Source of the DNA: Buchnera aphidicola str. Ak (Acyrthosiphon kondoi)
GTDB lineage: Bacteria > Pseudomonadota > Gammaproteobacteria > Enterobacterales > Enterobacteriaceae
NCBI RefSeq assembly: GCF_000225445.1
Contig: NC_017256.1
Span: forward strand, 1-64,000
Direction of reading: 5' to 3'
DNA length: 64,000 nt
The notes beneath the pieces are model-generated. The model was not told where the DNA came from. It ran no database searches and saw only the letters and a list, made by a program, of their open reading frames with translations. The position numbers and the translations under genes are program-made. Shown piece by piece: positions 36,312 through 48,923 of the stretch (position 1 is the stretch's first letter; each line of letters starts with the position of its first letter).

Positions 36312-39300
36312 TTATTTTTCTATCAGAGCAGAATTTAATAATTCTGAAAGACTAGCAGAGGCTTCTTCGGCACTAATTTGGGAACTGCTAACTGTTGAAT
36401 TGTTATGTTTTTTTTGACGACGATTTAAGCGTTCTTTATGATATGCATATCCTGTTCCTGCAGGAATTAAACGTCCAACAATTACATTTTCTTTCAATCC
36501 TCTTAATTCATCTTTTTTTCCTGCGACTGCAGATTCAGTTAATACTCTTGTTGTTTCTTGAAAAGAAGCAGCAGATATAAAAGATTCTGTTGCAAGTGAT
36601 GCTTTAGTGATTCCTAATAAATCTCTTGAAAAAGTAGCTTTTTTTTTCTTTTTCTTATCTAATATGCGATTTGAAATTTTTATACGAGAAAATTCAACTT
36701 GCTCACCGTCTAAAAAATCAGAATCTCCTGATCTAACTATAGTGGCTTTTCGTAACATTTGTCTGATGATTACTTCAATATGTTTATCATTAATTTTAAC
36801 ACCTTGTAGACGATATACTTCTTGTACTTCGTTTACGATATACCTTGTCACAGCTTGTACCCCTCTTAATCGAAGGATATCATGTGGTGATTCTGGTCCA
36901 TCAGATACGACATCACCTCTTTCGACTCTTTCACCTTCAAATACGTTTAATTGTCTCCACTTTGGGATCATTTCTTCATAAGAATCACTTCCATCCACTG
37001 GTGTAATAACTAATCTTCTTTTTCCTTTAGTTTCTTTTCCAAAAGATATAATTCCACTAATTTCAGCTAAAATTGCTAGTTCTTTTGGACGTCTAGCTTC
37101 AAATAAATCTGCAACTCTTGGTAGTCCACCAGTTATATCTTTAGTTCCTCCAGATTCTTGTGGAACTCGTGCTAATGTGTCACCAGAACTGATTTGAACT
37201 CCATCATCAAGTTGAACAATTGCTTTCCCGGGTAAAAAATATTGTGCAGGCATATCTGTTCCTGAAATAAGAACATCTTTTCCATTAGAATCAACAATTT
37301 TTAATGCTGGTCTTAAATCTTTTCCAATGGACATTCTTTCTGCTGTATCTAATATCACTATAGAAGACAATCCTGTTAATTCATCTGCTTGTCTTGTAAT
37401 ACTTTGACCGTCAATCATATCTACGAAACGAACTAAACCATTTACTTCAGTAATAACTGGCATGGTATGTGGATCCCATTTTGCAACAGTTTCTCCAGCA
37501 TTTACTTTTTCACCATTTCCTTTAGCCATAATGGCTCCATAAGGAACTTTATAGCTTTCTTTTGTTCTGCCAAAATTATCAATAATATTAAGTTCTACAT
37601 TTCTTGAAGTAATAACTATTTTTCCAGTAGAATTAGTGACAGATTTTGCGTTATTAAGGTTTATAATACCTTGGTTTTTTACTTGAATACTAGATTCTGC
37701 TGCAGCTCTTGATGCTGCACCTCCAATATGGAAGGTTCTCATCGTTAGCTGTGTGCCTGGTTCTCCTATAGATTGAGCCGCAATAACTCCAATTGCTTCT
37801 CCTTTATTAACTAAATTTCCCCGGGCTAAATCCCTACCATAACAATAAGCGCAAACACCAAAATCAGTATCACAATTGACTACTGATCTTACTTTTACAT
37901 TATCTATAGAATTATATTCTAAAAGATCACACCATTGCTCATTTAATAGTGTATTCCTTTTAATTAATATATTTTTGGTATTTGGAATGAAAACGTTTTC
38001 TGCGGTGACACGACCTAAAACGCGTTCACGTAATGGTTCTTTTACATCGCCTCCTTCAATTAATGGAGTCATTAAAATACCTTCATGTGTTCGACAATCA
38101 TCTTGTGTTATAACTAAATCTTGTGCTACATCTACTAGACGACGTGTTAAATATCCAGAATTAGCTGTTTTTAGAGCTGTATCTGCTAATCCTTTTCGTG
38201 CACCATGAGTAGAAATAAAATATTGTAATACATTTAAACCTTCTCGAAAATTAGCTGTGATTGGTGTTTCAATAATAGAACCATCAGGTTTTGCCATTAA
38301 TCCTCTCATACCAGCTAGTTGACGAATTTGTGCAGCAGAACCACGTGCTCCTGAATCAGCCATCATGAATATACTATTAAAAGATATTTGTTTTTGTATT
38401 TGACCTTTTTTGTTTGTAACAGATTCTGTAGATAAGTTTTCCATCATAGCTTTTGCTACTCGTTCATTAGCGGCTGCCCAAATGTCAATAACTTTATTAT
38501 ATCTTTCACCTGCTGTGACTAATCCAGATTGAAATTGTTCCTGTATCTCAGCAACTTCAATTTCTGCTTCATTGATAATATTTGCTTTTTTTTCTGGTAT
38601 TACCATATCATCAATACCGACTGAGGCTCCTGATCTTGCTGCATAAGCAAAACCAGTATACATAATTTGATCAGCAAAAAAAACGGTAGGTTTAAGTCCT
38701 AAAATACGATAACAAGTATTAAGCATTTTAGAAATGTCTTTTTTTCCTAAAGTTTGATTAACAATACTAAAAGGAAGTCCTTTAGGAATAATCATCCATA
38801 AAATTGCTCGGCCTACAGTAGTAGGAATTATTTTTTTTATCGCAGTAAAACTGTTATCTTTATTTTTTTTATATTCTATTATTCTTACTTTCACTAATGC
38901 ATGCAATTCAGCAATACCTAAACGATAGACTTTTTCTGCTTCATTAGAACCATCTAATAACATACCTTCTCCCTTTCCATTAATTTTTTCGCGAGTCATA
39001 TAATACAGACCTAAAACGACATCTTGAGAAGGTACGATAATTGGTTCTCCATTAGCTGGCGATAAAATATTATTAGTTGACATCATTAAAGCTCTAGCTT
39101 CTAACTGTGATTCTAGAGTTAATGGAACATGGACTGCCATTTGATCTCCATCAAAATCAGCATTGTAAGCCGCACATACTAATGGATGAAGTTGAATTGC
39201 TTTTCCTTCTATAAGAACAGGTTCAAATGCTTGTATGCCTAATCTATGTAAAGTAGGTGCACGATTTAAAAGAACTGGATGTTCACGAATTACTTCATCT

Positions 39301-40535
39301 AAAATATCCCATACTACCGCTTCTTCTCTTTCTACCATTTTTTTTGCTGCTTTAATAGTAGTTGCTAGACCGCGAACTTCTAATTTTCCATATATGAATG
39401 GTTTAAAAAGTTCTAATGCCATTTTTTTTGGCAAACCACATTGATGCAAATGAAGATAAGGACCTACAGTAATCACTGAACGACCAGAATAATCTACTCG
39501 TTTTCCAAGAAGATTTTGTCGAAATCGTCCTTGTTTTCCTTTAATCATATCTGCCAATGACTTCAGAGGTCTTTTATTTGATCCAGTAATAGCTCTCCCT
39601 CTTCTACCATTATCTAATAAAGCATCTACTGCTTCTTGCAACATTCTTTTCTCATTACGTACAATTATGTCAGGAGCTGCTAAATCTAATAAACGTTTAA
39701 GACGATTATTTCTATTAATTACCCGACGATATAAATCATTTAAATCTGATGTTGCAAATCTGCCTCCATCTAATGGTACTAATGGTCTTAAATCAGGTGG
39801 TAATACTGGTAATACATTGAGAATCATCCACTCAGGTTTGTTATGAGATTGAATGAAAGATTCTAATAATTTAATTCGTTTTGTTAGTTTTTTTCTTTTT
39901 GTTTCAGAGTTGGTTTCATTTAATTCTATTCTTAATGTATTACATTCTTGTACTAAATTAATATCTTTTAAAAGAAATTGAATAGCTTCTGCTCCCATTG
40001 TAGCGTGGAATTCATCTCCAAATTCTTCTAATGAATCTAGATACTGTTCTTCAGTTAAAATTTGACGTTTTTCAAGATTAGTCATTCCTGTTTCTACAAC
40101 AACATAAGATTCAAAATATAATACTCTTTCAATATCTCTTAAAGGCATATCTAACAACAAACCTATTCGTGATGGTAAAGATTTTAAAAACCAAATATGA
40201 GCTGTAGGTGAAGAAAGTTCTATATGACCCATTCGTTCGCGTCGAACTTTGCTTTGTGTTACTTCAACACCACATTTTTCACAAATTACACCTCGATGTT
40301 TTAATCTTTTATATTTACCACATAAACATTCATAATCTTTTACTGGACCAAAAATACGGGCACAAAATAACCCATCTCGTTCAGGCTTAAATGTACGATA
40401 ATTAATAGTTTCAGGTTTTTTAACCTCGCCAAATGACCAAGATCTAATCATATCAGGTGAAGCTAAAGAGATTTTAATAGCATCAAAATCTTCATTTTTA
40501 GTTTGGGATTTTAGAAATTTTAGTAAATCTTTCAC
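36312..40535 (-). CDS. rpoC: RNA polymerase beta' subunit
   Basis: Catalytic subunit of RNA polymerase. It has 1407 residues, exactly the E. coli length. The N-terminal zinc ligands are CLCGKYKR and CEKCGVEV near residues 70-90. The active-site magnesium motif [12 protein letters not shown] is at about residues 458-469. The second zinc site is in the central/C-terminal part ([15 protein letters not shown]), and the bridge/trigger helix region [18 protein letters not shown] follows. It lies 54 bases downstream of rpoB. Confidence 0.99.
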   Translation of the reverse strand: MKDLLKFLKSQTKNEDFDAIKISLASPDMIRSWSFGEVKKPETINYRTFKPERDGLFCARIFGPVKDYECLCGKYKRLKHRGVICEKCGVEVTQSKVRRERMGHIELSSPTAHIWFLKSLPSRIGLLLDMPLRDIERVLYFESYVVVETGMTNLEKRQILTEEQYLDSLEEFGDEFHATMGAEAIQFLLKDINLVQECNTLRIELNETNSETKRKKLTKRIKLLESFIQSHNKPEWMILNVLPVLPPDLRPLVPLDGGRFATSDLNDLYRRVINRNNRLKRLLDLAAPDIIVRNEKRMLQEAVDALLDNGRRGRAITGSNKRPLKSLADMIKGKQGRFRQNLLGKRVDYSGRSVITVGPYLHLHQCGLPKKMALELFKPFIYGKLEVRGLATTIKAAKKMVEREEAVVWDILDEVIREHPVLLNRAPTLHRLGIQAFEPVLIEGKAIQLHPLVCAAYNADFDGDQMAVHVPLTLESQLEARALMMSTNNILSPANGEPIIVPSQDVVLGLYYMTREKINGKGEGMLLDGSNEAEKVYRLGIAELHALVKVRIIEYKKNKDNSFTAIKKIIPTTVGRAILWMIIPKGLPFSIVNQTLGKKDISKMLNTCYRILGLKPTVFFADQIMYTGFAYAARSGASVGIDDMVIPEKKANIINEAEIEVAEIQEQFQSGLVTAGERYNKVIDIWAAANERVAKAMMENLSTESVTNKKGQIQKQISFNSIFMMADSGARGSAAQIRQLAGMRGLMAKPDGSIIETPITANFREGLNVLQYFISTHGARKGLADTALKTANSGYLTRRLVDVAQDLVITQDDCRTHEGILMTPLIEGGDVKEPLRERVLGRVTAENVFIPNTKNILIKRNTLLNEQWCDLLEYNSIDNVKVRSVVNCDTDFGVCAYCYGRDLARGNLVNKGEAIGVIAAQSIGEPGTQLTMRTFHIGGAASRAAAESSIQVKNQGIINLNNAKSVTNSTGKIVITSRNVELNIIDNFGRTKESYKVPYGAIMAKGNGEKVNAGETVAKWDPHTMPVITEVNGLVRFVDMIDGQSITRQADELTGLSSIVILDTAERMSIGKDLRPALKIVDSNGKDVLISGTDMPAQYFLPGKAIVQLDDGVQISSGDTLARVPQESGGTKDITGGLPRVADLFEARRPKELAILAEISGIISFGKETKGKRRLVITPVDGSDSYEEMIPKWRQLNVFEGERVERGDVVSDGPESPHDILRLRGVQAVTRYIVNEVQEVYRLQGVKINDKHIEVIIRQMLRKATIVRSGDSDFLDGEQVEFSRIKISNRILDKKKKKKATFSRDLLGITKASLATESFISAASFQETTRVLTESAVAGKKDELRGLKENVIVGRLIPAGTGYAYHKERLNRRQKKHNNSTVSSSQISAEEASASLSELLNSALIEK

Positions 40536-40589
40536 ATATTAGCTCTCGTTGGAGTAAAATTTTTAGGATAATAAATATATAAATATTTT

Positions 40590-43500
40590 TTATTCACTTT
40601 CTAATTCAATATTAATACCTAATGATCGAATTTCTTTTAAAAGTACATTAAAAGATTCTGGCATTCCAGGTTCCATTTGATGATTCCCATCTACAATATT
40701 TTTATACATTTTAGTTCTTCCGTTGACATCATCAGATTTGACAGTTAACATCTCTTGTAGTGTATAAGAAGCTCCATACGCTTCTAGTGCCCAAACTTCC
40801 ATTTCACCGAAACGTTGTCCACCAAATTGAGCTTTTCCACCTAGTGGTTGTTGAGTTACTAAACTGTAAGAACCAGTAGAACGAGCATGCATTTTGTCAT
40901 CTACTAAATGATTTAATTTCAACATGTACATATAACCAACTGTAACAGGTCTTTCAAATTTTTCTCCTGTCCTTCCGTCAAAAAGTGTAATTTGTCCAGA
41001 AGTAGGTAAACCTGCAAATTTCAACATTTTTTTTATTTCATTTTCTTGGGCCCCATCAAATACAGGTGTAGCAATAGGAATGCCGTTTTTTAAGTTTTTT
41101 GCTAAACATAATATTTCTTCGTTTGAAAATTTATCTAAGTCTATTTTTTGACGCAAGTTATCTCCTAAGTTAAAAGCTTTTTGGATAAATTTTCGTAAAT
41201 TAGATATTTTTTCTTGTGTTTTAAGCATGTAATTTATTTTATCACCAATACCTTTTGCTGCCATTCCTAAATGAGTCTCTAATATTTGTCCAATATTCAT
41301 ACGTGAGGGAACACCTAATGGGTTTAAAACAATATCAACTGGTATACCATTTTCATCATAAGGCATATCTTCAATAGGATTGATTTTAGAAATTACTCCT
41401 TTATTACCATGTCTTCCTGCCATTTTATCACCAGGTTGAATTTGACGTTTAACTGCTAAATATACTTTAACTATTTTCAAAACACCTGGAGCAAGATCGT
41501 CTCCTTGTGTAATTTTTCGACGTTTTATTTCAATTTTTTTATTAAATTCTTCTTTTAATTCATTATGTTGTTTCGCAAGTTTTTCTATTTCTTTTTTTTT
41601 GTCTTTTTCTTTAATATCTATAGAAAACCATTTTTCAAAAGGTAGTGTATTAAGTTTCTCTATTTCAATATTAAAAGATATAAAAGTTTTTTTGATATGA
41701 GTAAATAAACTAGATTCAAATATTTTAAATTCTTCGGTAAGATCTTTTTTAATTTTTTTAAGTTGCATGTCTTCGATTTCTAAAGCTCTTTTGTCCTTTT
41801 TTACACCATCTCTTGTAAATATTTGAACATCTATTACAGTTCCTGATACTCCATTAGGAACTCTTAATGAAGAATCTTTTACATCTGATGCTTTTTCACC
41901 AAAAATAGCACGTAATAATTTTTCTTCTGGTGTTAATTGCGTTTCTCCTTTTGGAGTTACTTTTCCAACTAGTATGTCACCCCCAGTTACTTCTGCTCCA
42001 ATATAAACAATTCCAGATTCATCTAATTTAGATAATGCAGCTTCACCTACATTAGGTATGTCTGAACTGATTTCTTCTGCACCTAATTTGGTGTCTCGTG
42101 ATATGCACGATAGTTCTTGAATATGAATTGTAGTAAATCGGTCTTCTTGAACAACTCTTTCCGAGACAAGAATTGAATCTTCAAAATTGTATCCATTCCA
42201 AGGCATAAATGCTACGCGCATATTTTGTCCTAATGCAAGCTCTCCTAAATCAGTAGATGGTCCATCTGCTAGAACATCACCTTTTTTAATTTTTTCACCT
42301 AAATTTACACATGGTTGTTGATTGATACAAGTATTTTGATTGGATCGAGTATATTTAGTTAAATTATAGATATCTATGCCAGCTTCTCCTGAATACATTT
42401 CTTGTTCATCTACTTTAATTACTATACGAGAAGCATCTACATATTGAATAAAACCACTTCTTTTAGCTACTGCCGTAACACCAGAATCTACTGCTACTGC
42501 TCGTTCCATTCCAGTTCCAACTAAGGGTTTGTCTGCTTTAAGAGTAGGTACTGCTTGACGTTGCATATTAGCACCCATTAATGCTCTATTTGCATCATCA
42601 TGTTCAAGAAAAGGAATCAAAGACGCACCAACAGATACAATTTGTTGTGTCGAAACATCCATATAATTAACTTGATTACGGTTAAATAAGCTAGATTCAC
42701 CTTTATGTCGACAAGTTACTAAGTCATCAGTAAAAAAACCAGTTTTATCAATATTAGTATTAGCTTGAGCGATAATATAATTACCTTCTTCTATAGCAGA
42801 TAAGTAATTAATTTCTTCAGTAACTAAGCCTTTTCGAACTTTTCGATAAGGTGTTTCTAAAAAACCATATGAGTTTGTTTGAGCATATACAGATAAAGAG
42901 TTAATTAATCCAATATTTGGACCTTCTGGTGTTTCTATAGGACACACACGTCCGTAGTGAGTTGGATGGACGTCTCTAACTTCAAAACCTGCTCTTTCTC
43001 TAGTTAGACCTCCTAAACCTAATGCTGAAATTCGTCTTTTATGCGTGATTTCTGATAAAGGATTATTTTGATCCATGAATTGTGATAATTGACTCGAACC
43101 AAAAAATTCTTTAACAGCAGCTGATATTGGTTTAGGATTAATCATATCTTGTGGCATAATAGTATCTAAGTCACCAATAGATAATCTTTCTTTAACCGCT
43201 CTTTCTACTCTTACCAAACCGATTCTGAATTGATTCTCAGCCATTTCACCAACAGATCTAACACGTCGATTTCCTAAATGATCAATATCATCTACTTCTC
43301 CTTTCCCATTACGGATATCGATAATTTTTTTTATCACATCAATAATATCTTCTTTATCTAAAGTACCTGAACCTTCAATTTCTTCACGTAGAAGAGATCT
43401 ATTAAATTTCATTCTACCAACAGAAGAAAGATCATATCTATCTTCAGAAAAAAATAAATTTTCAAATAAATTTTCTGTAGCTTCTTTAGTAGGAGGCTCT

Positions 43501-44618
43501 CCGGGTCTCATAACTCGGTAAATTTCTATTAAAGCACTCATTCGATCATTAGCCGAATCTATTCGCAATGTTTCTGATATATATGGACCATGATCCAAAT
43601 CATTAGTAAATAGTGTTTCGATAGAATAAAAACCTGATTTTTTTAATTTTTCTAATATTTCTAAAGATAATTCTGTATTAGAAAATACAATTGTTTCACC
43701 TGTTTTTTCATCTATATAGTTTTTAGATATAATTCTTCCTAAAATATATTCAACAGGAACTGTAATAGATTTTATTTTATGATTTTTTAATTCTTGAATA
43801 TGTCTAGCTGTGATACGACGTCCTTTTTCGACATATATTTTCCCATTTTTTTTAATATTAAACGATGCAGTTTCGCCACGAAGTCTTTCCGGAACTAATT
43901 CTAATACAATCTTATCGTTTTTTATTTTAAAAATATTTTTTTTAAAAAAGATATTTAATATTTCTTCTGTATTATAATTAAGAGCACGTAAAATAATACT
44001 CACTGGTAGTTTTCTACGTCTATCAATTCTGACAAACAAATTATCTTTTGGATCGAATTCAAAATCTAACCAAGATCCTCTATAAGGAATAATTCGAGCA
44101 TTATAGAGAACCTTTCCTGAAGAGTGAGTTTTACCTTTATCACTATCAAAAAAAACTCCAGGACTACGATGCAACTGAGAAACAACTACTCTTTCTGTTC
44201 CGTTTATTATGAATGTTCCATTATTTGTCATTAAAGGAATTTCACCCATATAAACTTCTTGTTCTTTGATATCTTTAACAGTAGCTTCCAATATGTCACG
44301 TTCATAGATGACCAGGCGTAATCTTACTCTTAAAGGTGCTGAATAAGTAGCACCTCTTGTTTGACATTCTTTTACGTCAAATATTGTTTCTCCTAAACGG
44401 TAACTTACATATTGAAGTTCAGAATTTCCATTGTAACCGCGAATAGGAAATACAGAACGAAATGCTGCCTCTAATCCGTGTTGACCTTCTAAATCTGGTT
44501 TAATAAATTTTTTAAAAGAATCTAATTGAATCGAAAGAAGATATGGTATATCTAAAACTTTAGGACGTTTGCCAAAATCTTTACGAATACGTTTTTTTTC
44601 AGTATAAGAGTAAACCAT
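40590..44618 (-). CDS. rpoB: RNA polymerase beta subunit
   Basis: Beta subunit of RNA polymerase, 1342 residues, identical in length to E. coli. The rifampicin-pocket region [23 protein letters not shown] is fully of the sensitive type at the usual resistance positions. The C-terminal clamp part [24 protein letters not shown] is intact. The region around 41500-41760 (lysine/glutamate-rich, the lineage-specific insert of enterobacteria) is strongly drifted. A U-tracted hairpin precedes it after rplL. Confidence 0.99.
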   Translation of the reverse strand: MVYSYTEKKRIRKDFGKRPKVLDIPYLLSIQLDSFKKFIKPDLEGQHGLEAAFRSVFPIRGYNGNSELQYVSYRLGETIFDVKECQTRGATYSAPLRVRLRLVIYERDILEATVKDIKEQEVYMGEIPLMTNNGTFIINGTERVVVSQLHRSPGVFFDSDKGKTHSSGKVLYNARIIPYRGSWLDFEFDPKDNLFVRIDRRRKLPVSIILRALNYNTEEILNIFFKKNIFKIKNDKIVLELVPERLRGETASFNIKKNGKIYVEKGRRITARHIQELKNHKIKSITVPVEYILGRIISKNYIDEKTGETIVFSNTELSLEILEKLKKSGFYSIETLFTNDLDHGPYISETLRIDSANDRMSALIEIYRVMRPGEPPTKEATENLFENLFFSEDRYDLSSVGRMKFNRSLLREEIEGSGTLDKEDIIDVIKKIIDIRNGKGEVDDIDHLGNRRVRSVGEMAENQFRIGLVRVERAVKERLSIGDLDTIMPQDMINPKPISAAVKEFFGSSQLSQFMDQNNPLSEITHKRRISALGLGGLTRERAGFEVRDVHPTHYGRVCPIETPEGPNIGLINSLSVYAQTNSYGFLETPYRKVRKGLVTEEINYLSAIEEGNYIIAQANTNIDKTGFFTDDLVTCRHKGESSLFNRNQVNYMDVSTQQIVSVGASLIPFLEHDDANRALMGANMQRQAVPTLKADKPLVGTGMERAVAVDSGVTAVAKRSGFIQYVDASRIVIKVDEQEMYSGEAGIDIYNLTKYTRSNQNTCINQQPCVNLGEKIKKGDVLADGPSTDLGELALGQNMRVAFMPWNGYNFEDSILVSERVVQEDRFTTIHIQELSCISRDTKLGAEEISSDIPNVGEAALSKLDESGIVYIGAEVTGGDILVGKVTPKGETQLTPEEKLLRAIFGEKASDVKDSSLRVPNGVSGTVIDVQIFTRDGVKKDKRALEIEDMQLKKIKKDLTEEFKIFESSLFTHIKKTFISFNIEIEKLNTLPFEKWFSIDIKEKDKKKEIEKLAKQHNELKEEFNKKIEIKRRKITQGDDLAPGVLKIVKVYLAVKRQIQPGDKMAGRHGNKGVISKINPIEDMPYDENGIPVDIVLNPLGVPSRMNIGQILETHLGMAAKGIGDKINYMLKTQEKISNLRKFIQKAFNLGDNLRQKIDLDKFSNEEILCLAKNLKNGIPIATPVFDGAQENEIKKMLKFAGLPTSGQITLFDGRTGEKFERPVTVGYMYMLKLNHLVDDKMHARSTGSYSLVTQQPLGGKAQFGGQRFGEMEVWALEAYGASYTLQEMLTVKSDDVNGRTKMYKNIVDGNHQMEPGMPESFNVLLKEIRSLGINIELESE

Positions 44619-44768
44619 GGGGTTCCTAAGCTCGTTGACAGATAAGTTGAAAATTCATTTATCTTTTTCTCTGAAGGGGAGATATTGTTAATATTTTTTA
44701 AGAATTTTAATTGTATTTTGTAATTCTTTTATTAAATATTTTTAGAAAATAATTTGAATTTTTTGATC

Positions 44769-44798
44769 AAAAAGGCTGGTGAATTAAAACCACCAGCC
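44769..44798 (-). terminator. Attenuator-like hairpin between rplL and rpoB
   Basis: On the transcribed (-) strand GGCTGGTG and CACCAGCC (44798-44791 and 44781-44774) form a perfect eight-bp stem with a nine-base loop, followed at once by TTTTTG. In E. coli a partial terminator in the same place lowers rpoBC expression relative to the ribosomal protein genes. Position and structure suggest the same role. Confidence 0.7.
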
Positions 44799-44836
44799 GT
44801 ACTTAAAAATTGATTAAATTGTAAAATTTAACATTT

Positions 44837-45205
44837 TTATTTGATTTCGATTTCAGCACCAACATTTTCTAGTGTTTTTTTCAATGTTTCTGCATCTTCC
44901 TTACTAATATTTTCTTTTAAAACTGTTGGAGCAGATTCTACTAAATCTTTAGCTTCTTTTAATCCTAAACCAGTTGCACTGCGTACAGTTTTAATTACTG
45001 ACACTTTGTTTGGTCCAATAACTTTTAAAAAAATGTCAAATTCTGTTTTTTCTTCATGTGAATCTTTTTCATTATGATTATTGCTATTCATGGTCATATT
45101 GGCAGATACTCCAAATTTTTCTTCCATGGCTGCAATAAGATCTACAACATTCATAACTGACATTTCTGATACAGCTTCTAAGATTTGTTCTTTAGTAATA
45201 GACAT
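44837..45205 (-). CDS. rplL: 50S ribosomal protein L7/L12
   Basis: Multi-copy stalk protein that recruits translation factors. The start is ATG at 45205 with AGGAATT upstream, giving 122 residues (121 in E. coli); a longer in-frame extension (MLLGIIV) is not family-like. The N-terminal dimer domain [16 protein letters not shown] and the C-terminal factor-binding domain [21 protein letters not shown] are well conserved. The hinge between them is unusual: the normal Ala/Val-rich linker is replaced by an Asn/Ser/His/Met stretch (residues about 37-51). Confidence 0.97.
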   Translation of the reverse strand: MSITKEQILEAVSEMSVMNVVDLIAAMEEKFGVSANMTMNSNNHNEKDSHEEKTEFDIFLKVIGPNKVSVIKTVRSATGLGLKEAKDLVESAPTVLKENISKEDAETLKKTLENVGAEIEIK

Positions 45206-45271
45206 AACAATAATTCCTAATAACAATTAGAATTATTTTAGATGTTATTAATACATCAAAAATAATAACCC

Positions 45272-45769
45272 TTAAGAGGTTTCTTTTTTTTGTTTTATAG
45301 CAGATAATGTATAAATAAGTTTGCCAGCAACTAACATCTTCAGTGTTAATAGAAGTTTGATTATTGCTTCTTTATAAGTAGGCATATCTGCAAGTTGATT
45401 AATTTCTAAAGTAGAGAGTAATTTCCCTTCAAATGCTGCTCCTGTAATTTTAAATTGCGTATTTTTTTTTGAAAATTCTTTAAATAATCTAGCACCGCTA
45501 CCTGGATGTATCATAGAATAAGCGATAAAAGTAGAACCTTTTAATTTTTTTTTTAAACATTCGAAAACAGTATTTTTAATTGCTAAAGATAAAAGAGTAT
45601 TTTGAACAACACTCATTTTTACTCCGATTTCACGTCCAGATTTTCTTAATTTATTGATTTGATTTACGCTAACGCCTTGAGAATCTGCAGTAACGGCTGA
45701 TAATGCTGTATTAGACACTTTATTAATTTTAGAGACGATTATTTTCTTTTTCTGAAGATTTAATGCCAT
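45272..45769 (-). CDS. rplJ: 50S ribosomal protein L10
   Basis: Base of the L7/L12 stalk, binding 23S rRNA and L7/L12 dimers. It has 165 residues, the same as E. coli. The N-terminal segment MALNLQKKK and the RNA-binding domain (SVVQNTLLSLAIKNT) are present. The C-terminal helix that docks L7/L12 is present but diverged. It is preceded by a leader of about 200 bases with its own promoter, as in E. coli, where L10 represses its own translation. Confidence 0.95.
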   Translation of the reverse strand: MALNLQKKKIIVSKINKVSNTALSAVTADSQGVSVNQINKLRKSGREIGVKMSVVQNTLLSLAIKNTVFECLKKKLKGSTFIAYSMIHPGSGARLFKEFSKKNTQFKITGAAFEGKLLSTLEINQLADMPTYKEAIIKLLLTLKMLVAGKLIYTLSAIKQKKETS

Positions 45770-46021
45770 TTATCAGATTCTCCTCATTAATCTAGAGAGA
45801 AAAAATGTGAATTGATTTTAAATAAAAATACAAGATTTTTGAGAATATATTTTTATTTTTTCACTCTATGACTATAAAAAAAAATTATTAAATAATAAAT
45901 TTTTATTGTTAGAATCAGATTTTTTTTAGGTATTTTAACTAAAAAAATTTTAGATGCTGATTAGAAAAAGGGATATCATTATAAATAATTTTTTTTATAG
46001 CGTAAAGTCGAAACCATTTTA
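45770..46021 (-). promoter_or_regulatory. rplJ promoter and leader
   Basis: On the - strand TTTACG (46006-46001), a 17-base spacer and a perfect TATAAT (45983-45978) form a strong sigma-70 promoter right after the rplA stop. The predicted transcript starts near 45971, leaving a leader of about 200 bases before rplJ. That matches the arrangement in which L10 binds its leader in E. coli. I could not confirm the L10-binding fold by eye. Confidence 0.65.
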
Positions 46022-46717
46022 TTAAAGAGATAAAGTAGATTGATCAATCATTAATCCCATACCCATAGTTGTTGATAAAACTATTTTTTTTATGTATATT
46101 CCTTTTGACTGCGGTGGTTTTGCTTTTTTTATAGACTCTAAAAACACATTGAAATTTTCTTTTATTTGGTCTTTATCAAAGTTAATTCGACCAATTGTAG
46201 CATGAATAATTCCATTTTTGTCATTTCGATAGCGTACTTGTCCTGTTTTTGCGTTTTTAATTGCTTCAGCGATATTTGTAGTTATTGTACCTAATTTAGG
46301 ATTGGGCATTAAATTACGAGGTCCAAGTATTTGTCCTAACTGTGTTACTACTTTCATTGCATCAGGAGAAGCGATCACTACATCGAAATTAATACCTTCT
46401 TTTTTTATTTTTTCAGCAAGATCTTCCATTCCCACTAATTCTGCACCGGCATTTTTAGCTATTTCAATATTATGACCCTGTGTAAACACTGCTACTCGTA
46501 TAGAACGTCCTATACCATTTGGTAATACAGTTGAACCTCGAATATTTTGATCTGATTTTTTAGAATTTATTCCTAAATTAATAGCAATATCAATACTTTC
46601 ATTAAATTTTACTTTAGATGATTTTTTTAATAAACTGATCAGTTCGTCAATATGATATAATTTCTCAAAATTAATATTATTTTTAATATTTTTCATACGT
46701 TTAGTAATTTTACTCAT
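46022..46717 (-). CDS. rplA: 50S ribosomal protein L1
   Basis: L1 stalk protein that helps move tRNA out of the E site; in E. coli it also represses its own operon. It has 231 residues (234 in E. coli). The signature [16 protein letters not shown] is at about residues 130-145, and the RNA-binding face residues around [14 protein letters not shown] are intact. It begins two bases after the rplK stop, so the pair is coupled. Confidence 0.97.
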   Translation of the reverse strand: MSKITKRMKNIKNNINFEKLYHIDELISLLKKSSKVKFNESIDIAINLGINSKKSDQNIRGSTVLPNGIGRSIRVAVFTQGHNIEIAKNAGAELVGMEDLAEKIKKEGINFDVVIASPDAMKVVTQLGQILGPRNLMPNPKLGTITTNIAEAIKNAKTGQVRYRNDKNGIIHATIGRINFDKDQIKENFNVFLESIKKAKPPQSKGIYIKKIVLSTTMGMGLMIDQSTLSL

Positions 46718-46719
46718 TA

Positions 46720-47148
46720 TTATCCCTCAATGATTAGACCCATAGATTTAGCAGTGCCTTCAATAGATCGCATCATATTTTCAATATTAGCACCAGTCAT
46801 GTCATTTTTTTTAATTATTGCTATTTCTTTTATTTGTGAACGATTAATTTTTCCTATTTGTTCTGATTTGGTTTTACTAGAACCTTTTTTGATCCCAGAT
46901 AATTTTTTCAATAAAATAGAAGCAGGAGGTGTTTTTGTAATAAAAGTAAATGAACGATCAGAATAAACTGTAATGATTACTGGTATTGGAAGTCCTTTTT
47001 CTATATTTTCTGTTTTTTTATTAAACAATTTACAGAATTCCATAATATTAACACCTTTTTGACCTAAAGCGGGTCCAATTGGCGGGCTAGGGTTAGCCGT
47101 CCCAGCTGAAACTTGGAGTTTAATATAGGATTGTATTTTTTTAGCCAT
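46720..47148 (-). CDS. rplK: 50S ribosomal protein L11
   Basis: Protein of the GTPase-associated centre of the ribosome. It has 142 residues, the same as E. coli. The N-terminal proline-rich part [27 protein letters not shown] is unchanged in all key positions. The C-terminal RNA-binding domain ends [12 protein letters not shown]. It is first of rplKA, 40 bases after nusG. Confidence 0.98.
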   Translation of the reverse strand: MAKKIQSYIKLQVSAGTANPSPPIGPALGQKGVNIMEFCKLFNKKTENIEKGLPIPVIITVYSDRSFTFITKTPPASILLKKLSGIKKGSSKTKSEQIGKINRSQIKEIAIIKKNDMTGANIENMMRSIEGTAKSMGLIIEG

Positions 47149-47188
47149 TTTTTTCTCTTTTATTTGAAATTTTTATTAAAGTTTGTTT

Positions 47189-47734
47189 TTAATTTTTTTC
47201 TACTTGCCTGAAATCTAGTTCTACTGGAGTAGATCTTCCAAAAATAGAAACAGAAACTTTCAATCTACTTTTTTCGTAATCTACTTCTTCTACAACTCCA
47301 TTAAAATCTGCAAAAGGACCATCATTAACACGAATCATTTCTCCTGGTTCAAATAAAGTTTTAGGCCGTGGTTTATCACCGATTTTGCGCAGTCTATTAA
47401 TAATAATTTCTACTTCTTTATCACTAATAGGTGAAGGTTTATCTGATTTTCCACCAATAAATCCTAAAACTCTGGGAACATTTCTAATTAAATGCCAGGT
47501 TGAATCTGTCATTATCATTTGAATTAAAACATATCCGGGAAAGAATTTATATTCGCTTTTTCTACGTTGTCCACCTCTTATTTCAACAACTTCTTGAGAT
47601 GGAACCATTACTTCTCCGAACAAGTCTTCCATCTCATTTAATTTCACATGTTCTCGTATTGACTGTGCTACACGACTCTCGAATCCAGAAAAAGCTTGTA
47701 ATACATACCATCTTTTTTTTTGACTCTCATGCAT
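47189..47734 (-). CDS. nusG: Transcription termination/antitermination factor NusG
   Basis: Binds the RNA polymerase clamp and connects it to Rho or to the leading ribosome. It has 181 residues, the same as E. coli. The N-terminal NGN domain ([22 protein letters not shown]) is followed by the KOW domain with [25 protein letters not shown]. It begins two bases after secE, as a coupled pair. Confidence 0.97.
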   Translation of the reverse strand: MHESQKKRWYVLQAFSGFESRVAQSIREHVKLNEMEDLFGEVMVPSQEVVEIRGGQRRKSEYKFFPGYVLIQMIMTDSTWHLIRNVPRVLGFIGGKSDKPSPISDKEVEIIINRLRKIGDKPRPKTLFEPGEMIRVNDGPFADFNGVVEEVDYEKSRLKVSVSIFGRSTPVELDFRQVEKN

Positions 47735-47736
47735 TT

Positions 47737-48120
47737 TTAGAACCTTAAACTAATAATAAATGCTATTAAACGGAATATTATATTATCTACACTCCATAAA
47801 AGAAGAGACATGATAATTGTTATAGAAATAACAATTAATGTAGTATATAAAGTCTCTTTATATTTGGGCCATATTATTTTTTGCATCTCTTTTTTCGACA
47901 TAATTATATATGATAATATATATTTTCCTTTTTTTGTGCATATCAAAGCTCCTGTTGCACAAAGAACCAAAAAAGATATAATAAATACATTAATAAATAA
48001 TTGTGTTTTATAAAAATAATAATTAACGAAAAAAACTAGTATAAAAAATGCAGAAATAGATAACCATTTTATTTTTTCTAAGTTTTTAGGCTTATTGCGA
48101 TCATAGTTATTTTTATTCAT
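47737..48120 (-). CDS. secE: Protein translocase subunit SecE
   Basis: Small essential subunit of the SecYEG channel. It has 127 residues, the same as the E. coli protein. It has three hydrophobic helices; the last amphipathic/membrane part, [31 protein letters not shown], carries the conserved W-P-x-x-x-E-T core that all SecE proteins share. It is first of secE-nusG. In E. coli tufB sits just upstream; here there is a gap of about 300 bases and then tRNAs. Confidence 0.93.
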   Translation of the reverse strand: MNKNNYDRNKPKNLEKIKWLSISAFFILVFFVNYYFYKTQLFINVFIISFLVLCATGALICTKKGKYILSYIIMSKKEMQKIIWPKYKETLYTTLIVISITIIMSLLLWSVDNIIFRLIAFIISLRF

Positions 48121-48421
48121 AGTTTCTCCTAAAATTATAAAATAATATAGAAAAAATATGTTGATATATTAAACATCTTATTCTTTTTTAATTTATAAAA
48201 ATTATTTTTTACATAAAGATTTTTTCGTTATTTTTCTAAATTAAAAACTCTCAAAGTGAACTATTTATTTTTAAAATAGATCGATTTTTTATGAAGTAAA
48301 AATAGAAATTTTAAAATATAAAATATTTTAAAAATAAAGTATGGGTGAGATTTATGGTAAATGATTTGAAAATATTTTTTTAAAAATGAAATAGAATATT
48401 ATATTAAAAAATTTTTAGTTA
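48121..48421. other. thrT-secE gap where tufB lies in E. coli
   Basis: About 300 bases of A/T-rich sequence with no open frame resembling EF-Tu and no tRNA. AGGAGAAACT precedes secE as ribosome site. No promoter pair is convincing; secE-nusG may be read from the tRNA promoter at 48830-48857 or from a weak local one. Confidence 0.6.
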
Positions 48422-48494
48422 TGCTGATACCCAGGATTGAACTGGGGACCTCACCCTTACCAAGGGTGTGCTCTACCTACTGAGCCATATCAGC
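48422..48494 (-). tRNA. thrT: tRNA-Thr (GGT)
   Basis: A 73-base cloverleaf. The acceptor stem is GCTGATA/TATCAGC with discriminator A, the anticodon loop is TTGGTAA with anticodon GGT, and the T loop is TTCAATC. It matches E. coli thrT in position: last of four tRNAs, before the site of the missing tufB. The 3' CCA is not encoded. Confidence 0.97.
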
Positions 48495-48507
48495 ATTTTT
48501 ATTTTTT

Positions 48508-48579
<72 letters not shown>

Positions 48580-48605
48580 ATTTTATAGGATTTAGATACT
48601 TTAAT

Positions 48606-48687
<82 letters not shown>

Positions 48688-48702
48688 TCAAAATAGTTTT
48701 TA

Positions 48703-48775
<73 letters not shown>

Positions 48776-48829
48776 TATTTTTTATAAAAATTATAAGAAG
48801 CATTAAAAATTTAATTTTAAATAAATTAT

Positions 48830-48857
48830 ATTATATAATTTTTCATTAGTATTGCAA
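48830..48857 (-). promoter_or_regulatory. Promoter of the tRNA cluster
   Basis: On the - strand TTGCAA (48857-48852), a 16-base spacer and a perfect TATAAT (48835-48830) lie about 55 bases upstream of thrU. It is one of the best promoter matches in the window and is correctly placed for a stable-RNA operon. Confidence 0.6.
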
Positions 48858-48923
48858 GTTTTTTTATCAAAAATAATCTCGTTATAAAAAAGTATGATTT
48901 TTTTATTTAAATTTAGATAGTTT

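Noticed and set aside
36607-36981. 124-residue open frame opposite rpoC
   Set aside because: Fully antisense to a highly conserved gene, no family resemblance and no ribosome site; a mirror of rpoC codon use.
48121-48421. tufB pseudogene
   Set aside because: No EF-Tu motif (such as GHVDHGKTTL or NKCD) can be read in any frame.
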